A model generated the notes under the pieces. It saw only the letters and a program-made list of their open reading frames with translations, was not told the origin of the DNA and searched no databases. A program made the translations under genes and the position numbers. Shown here in pieces: positions 62,789 to 64,000 of a stretch of 64,000 nucleotides of DNA. Source of the DNA: Bradyrhizobium sp. SZCCT0231 (GTDB lineage: Bacteria > Pseudomonadota > Alphaproteobacteria > Rhizobiales > Xanthobacteraceae). The stretch spans positions 1,240,001 through 1,304,000 of the forward strand of contig NZ_JAFCKP010000001.1 in assembly GCF_018130245.1 (NCBI RefSeq), given 5' to 3'. Within the stretch, counting starts at the first letter, position 1, and each line of letters begins with the position of its first letter.

Positions 62789-64000
62789 CCGACGTCGCCG
62801 TCATCGGTGCCGGTCCCGCCGGGCTGATGGCGGCGGAGGTGCTGGCGCAAGGCGGCGCCCGTGTCACCGTGTACGACGCCATGCCGTCTGCGGGGCGCAA
62901 ATTCCTGATGGCCGGTCGCGGCGGGCTCAACCTCACTCACAGCGAGCCGCTGCCGGATTTCCTGACGCGGTATCGTGAGGCGATGCCGCATTTGCGCGCC
63001 GCGGTCGAGGCGTTTTCGCCCGATGCGCTACGCGACTGGAGTGCGGCACTTGGCCAATTGACGTTCGTCGGCAGCAGCGGGCGGGTGTTTCCAAAAACGT
63101 TCAAGGCCTCGCCATTGCTCCGCGCCTGGTTGCGGCGGCTGGATGCCGCCGGCGCACAATTCGCATTTCGGCATCGCTGGACCGGCTGGGACGGTGAGGG
63201 GCGGCTACAATTTCAGACACCCGATGGTGCGCGTGCCATCGCGGCCAAGGCAACGGTGCTCGCGCTCGGCGGCGCAAGCTGGCCACGCCTGGGCTCGGAT
63301 GGGAGTTGGGTCGCTCTTCTCGCTGCAAAAGGCATTGCCGTCTCAAAACTCCGGCCGGCCAATTCCGGCTTTACGGTCGCATGGTCCGATGTCTTCCGCG
63401 ACCGTTTCGAGGGCCAGCCGCTCAAGGGCGTGGCGCTGACGATCGGCGCGCACACGGTGCGCGGCGAAGCCATGATCACCCGCAGCGGCATTGAAGGCGG
63501 CGCGATCTATGCACTGTCGGCGGAGCTGCGCGAGGCGGTGCTGGATCTCGGGCAGGCGCGGCTGGGAATCGCATTGCGGCCCGACCTCGACGCCGCCGCG
63601 CTGACCAGGCGGCTGTCAGGCACGCGCGGCAAGCAGTCGCTGGCGAACTTCCTGCGCAAGGCCGCGCAATTGTCGCCGGTCGGCATCGGCCTGATGCAGG
63701 AGGCCGCCATCGCCTCCGGCCGGCCGCTGGCCGCGTTCTCGCCGGCAGAGCTTGCCCAGCTGATCAACGCCATTCCGGTTCACCTCACCGGCACAGCCCC
63801 GATCGATCGGGCGATCTCGACGGCGGGAGGAATCACGTTCGACGAGCTCGACGAGCACTTCATGCTGCGCAAATTGCGAGGTGTGTTCGCCGCCGGCGAG
63901 ATGCTGGACTGGGAGGCGCCGACCGGCGGCTATCTCTTGCAGGCGTCGTTTGCGACGGGAGCAGCCGCGGGCAGGGGCGTGCTGGAGTGGCTGAAGCGTT
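62785..64000 (+). CDS. BaiN/HI0933-family flavoprotein (TIGR03862-like), 3' end outside window
   Basis: The first 405 residues of a two-dinucleotide-binding flavoprotein. The FAD motif VIGAGPAGLMAAEVLAQGGA is right at the N-terminus, followed by GRKFLMAGRGGLNLTHSE, a family hallmark; the C-terminal part GVFAAGEMLDWEAPTGGYLL is also recognisable. No ATG, GTG or TTG lies between 62653 and the FAD motif, so the start is most probably CTG at 62785, overlapping the SDR stop (CTGA). A GTG at 62653 would add 44 residues read from inside the SDR gene. The gene is probably nearly complete at the window edge. The function of this family is poorly known. Confidence 0.8.
   Translation, partial: MTDVAVIGAGPAGLMAAEVLAQGGARVTVYDAMPSAGRKFLMAGRGGLNLTHSEPLPDFLTRYREAMPHLRAAVEAFSPDALRDWSAALGQLTFVGSSGRVFPKTFKASPLLRAWLRRLDAAGAQFAFRHRWTGWDGEGRLQFQTPDGARAIAAKATVLALGGASWPRLGSDGSWVALLAAKGIAVSKLRPANSGFTVAWSDVFRDRFEGQPLKGVALTIGAHTVRGEAMITRSGIEGGAIYALSAELREAVLDLGQARLGIALRPDLDAAALTRRLSGTRGKQSLANFLRKAAQLSPVGIGLMQEAAIASGRPLAAFSPAELAQLINAIPVHLTGTAPIDRAISTAGGITFDELDEHFMLRKLRGVFAAGEMLDWEAPTGGYLLQASFATGAAAGRGVLEWLKR

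Overview
The window looks like chromosomal DNA of a GC-rich alphaproteobacterium, most likely Bradyrhizobium or a close relative. The grounds are strong third-position GC codon use, many ABC/TRAP/acyl-CoA genes, an extended ExbB, and several families of intergenic palindromes of the kind I associate with Bradyrhizobium. No rRNA, tRNA, CRISPR, prophage or insertion sequence was seen. Species assignment is inference.

Layout. (1) 1-4589: an iron-uptake operon with the C-terminal part of a Fiu-type TonB receptor, a PiuC/YbiX-type hydroxylase, exbB, exbD and tonB. (2) 4577-8074: a tail-anchored unknown, a site-2-type protease, a LysR/EamA divergent pair and a GFA-family protein. (3) 8082-20084: a sugar-acid locus. 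Two SDRs and a xylonate-type IlvD/Edd dehydratase lie left of a LacI regulator; a CUT1 ABC importer, a DenD-like dehydrogenase, a KDG-type kinase and KDPG aldolase lie right of it. A LacI-type palindrome sits in front of each arm. (4) 20146-26028: acyl-CoA genes (SCP2-type thiolase, CoA-transferase, a thiolase homologue without its nucleophilic Cys coupled to a DUF35 protein), a 33-residue membrane peptide, a CMD protein and a MazG-like protein. (5) 26036-31287: a TAXI-type TRAP transporter in one operon with a glutaminase-STAS-cNMP-binding fusion. (6) 31455-34234: a biotinyl carrier, an IclR regulator and a carboxyltransferase, without a biotin carboxylase.

(7) 34908-43358: a partial Tad pilus set (cpaC secretin, TadG, TadE and TadF-like) mixed with an EF-hand secreted protein, an FAD-linked oxidase and two secreted unknowns. 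At 42591-42838 there is a scar: the upstream leader of a cpaC-like gene fused directly to its last codons. (8) 43796-49813: patatin/acetoacetate decarboxylase divergent pair, CorA/ZntB transporter, OprB porin and an MFS carrier. (9) 49923-53536: thiolase, enoyl-CoA hydratase, PaaI thioesterase and TetR regulator. (10) 53675-64000: a LysR regulator divergent from a valine-degradation operon (mmsA, acyl-CoA dehydrogenase, 3-hydroxyisobutyryl-CoA hydrolase, mmsB), then an acyl-CoA synthetase, a MaoC protein, an SDR and a flavoprotein cut by the window end.

The most useful leads are the TRAP/glutaminase fusion operon, the Cys-less thiolase/DUF35 pair, the cpaC deletion scar and the paired LacI operators. 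All function calls come from motif recognition by eye; no database search was run.
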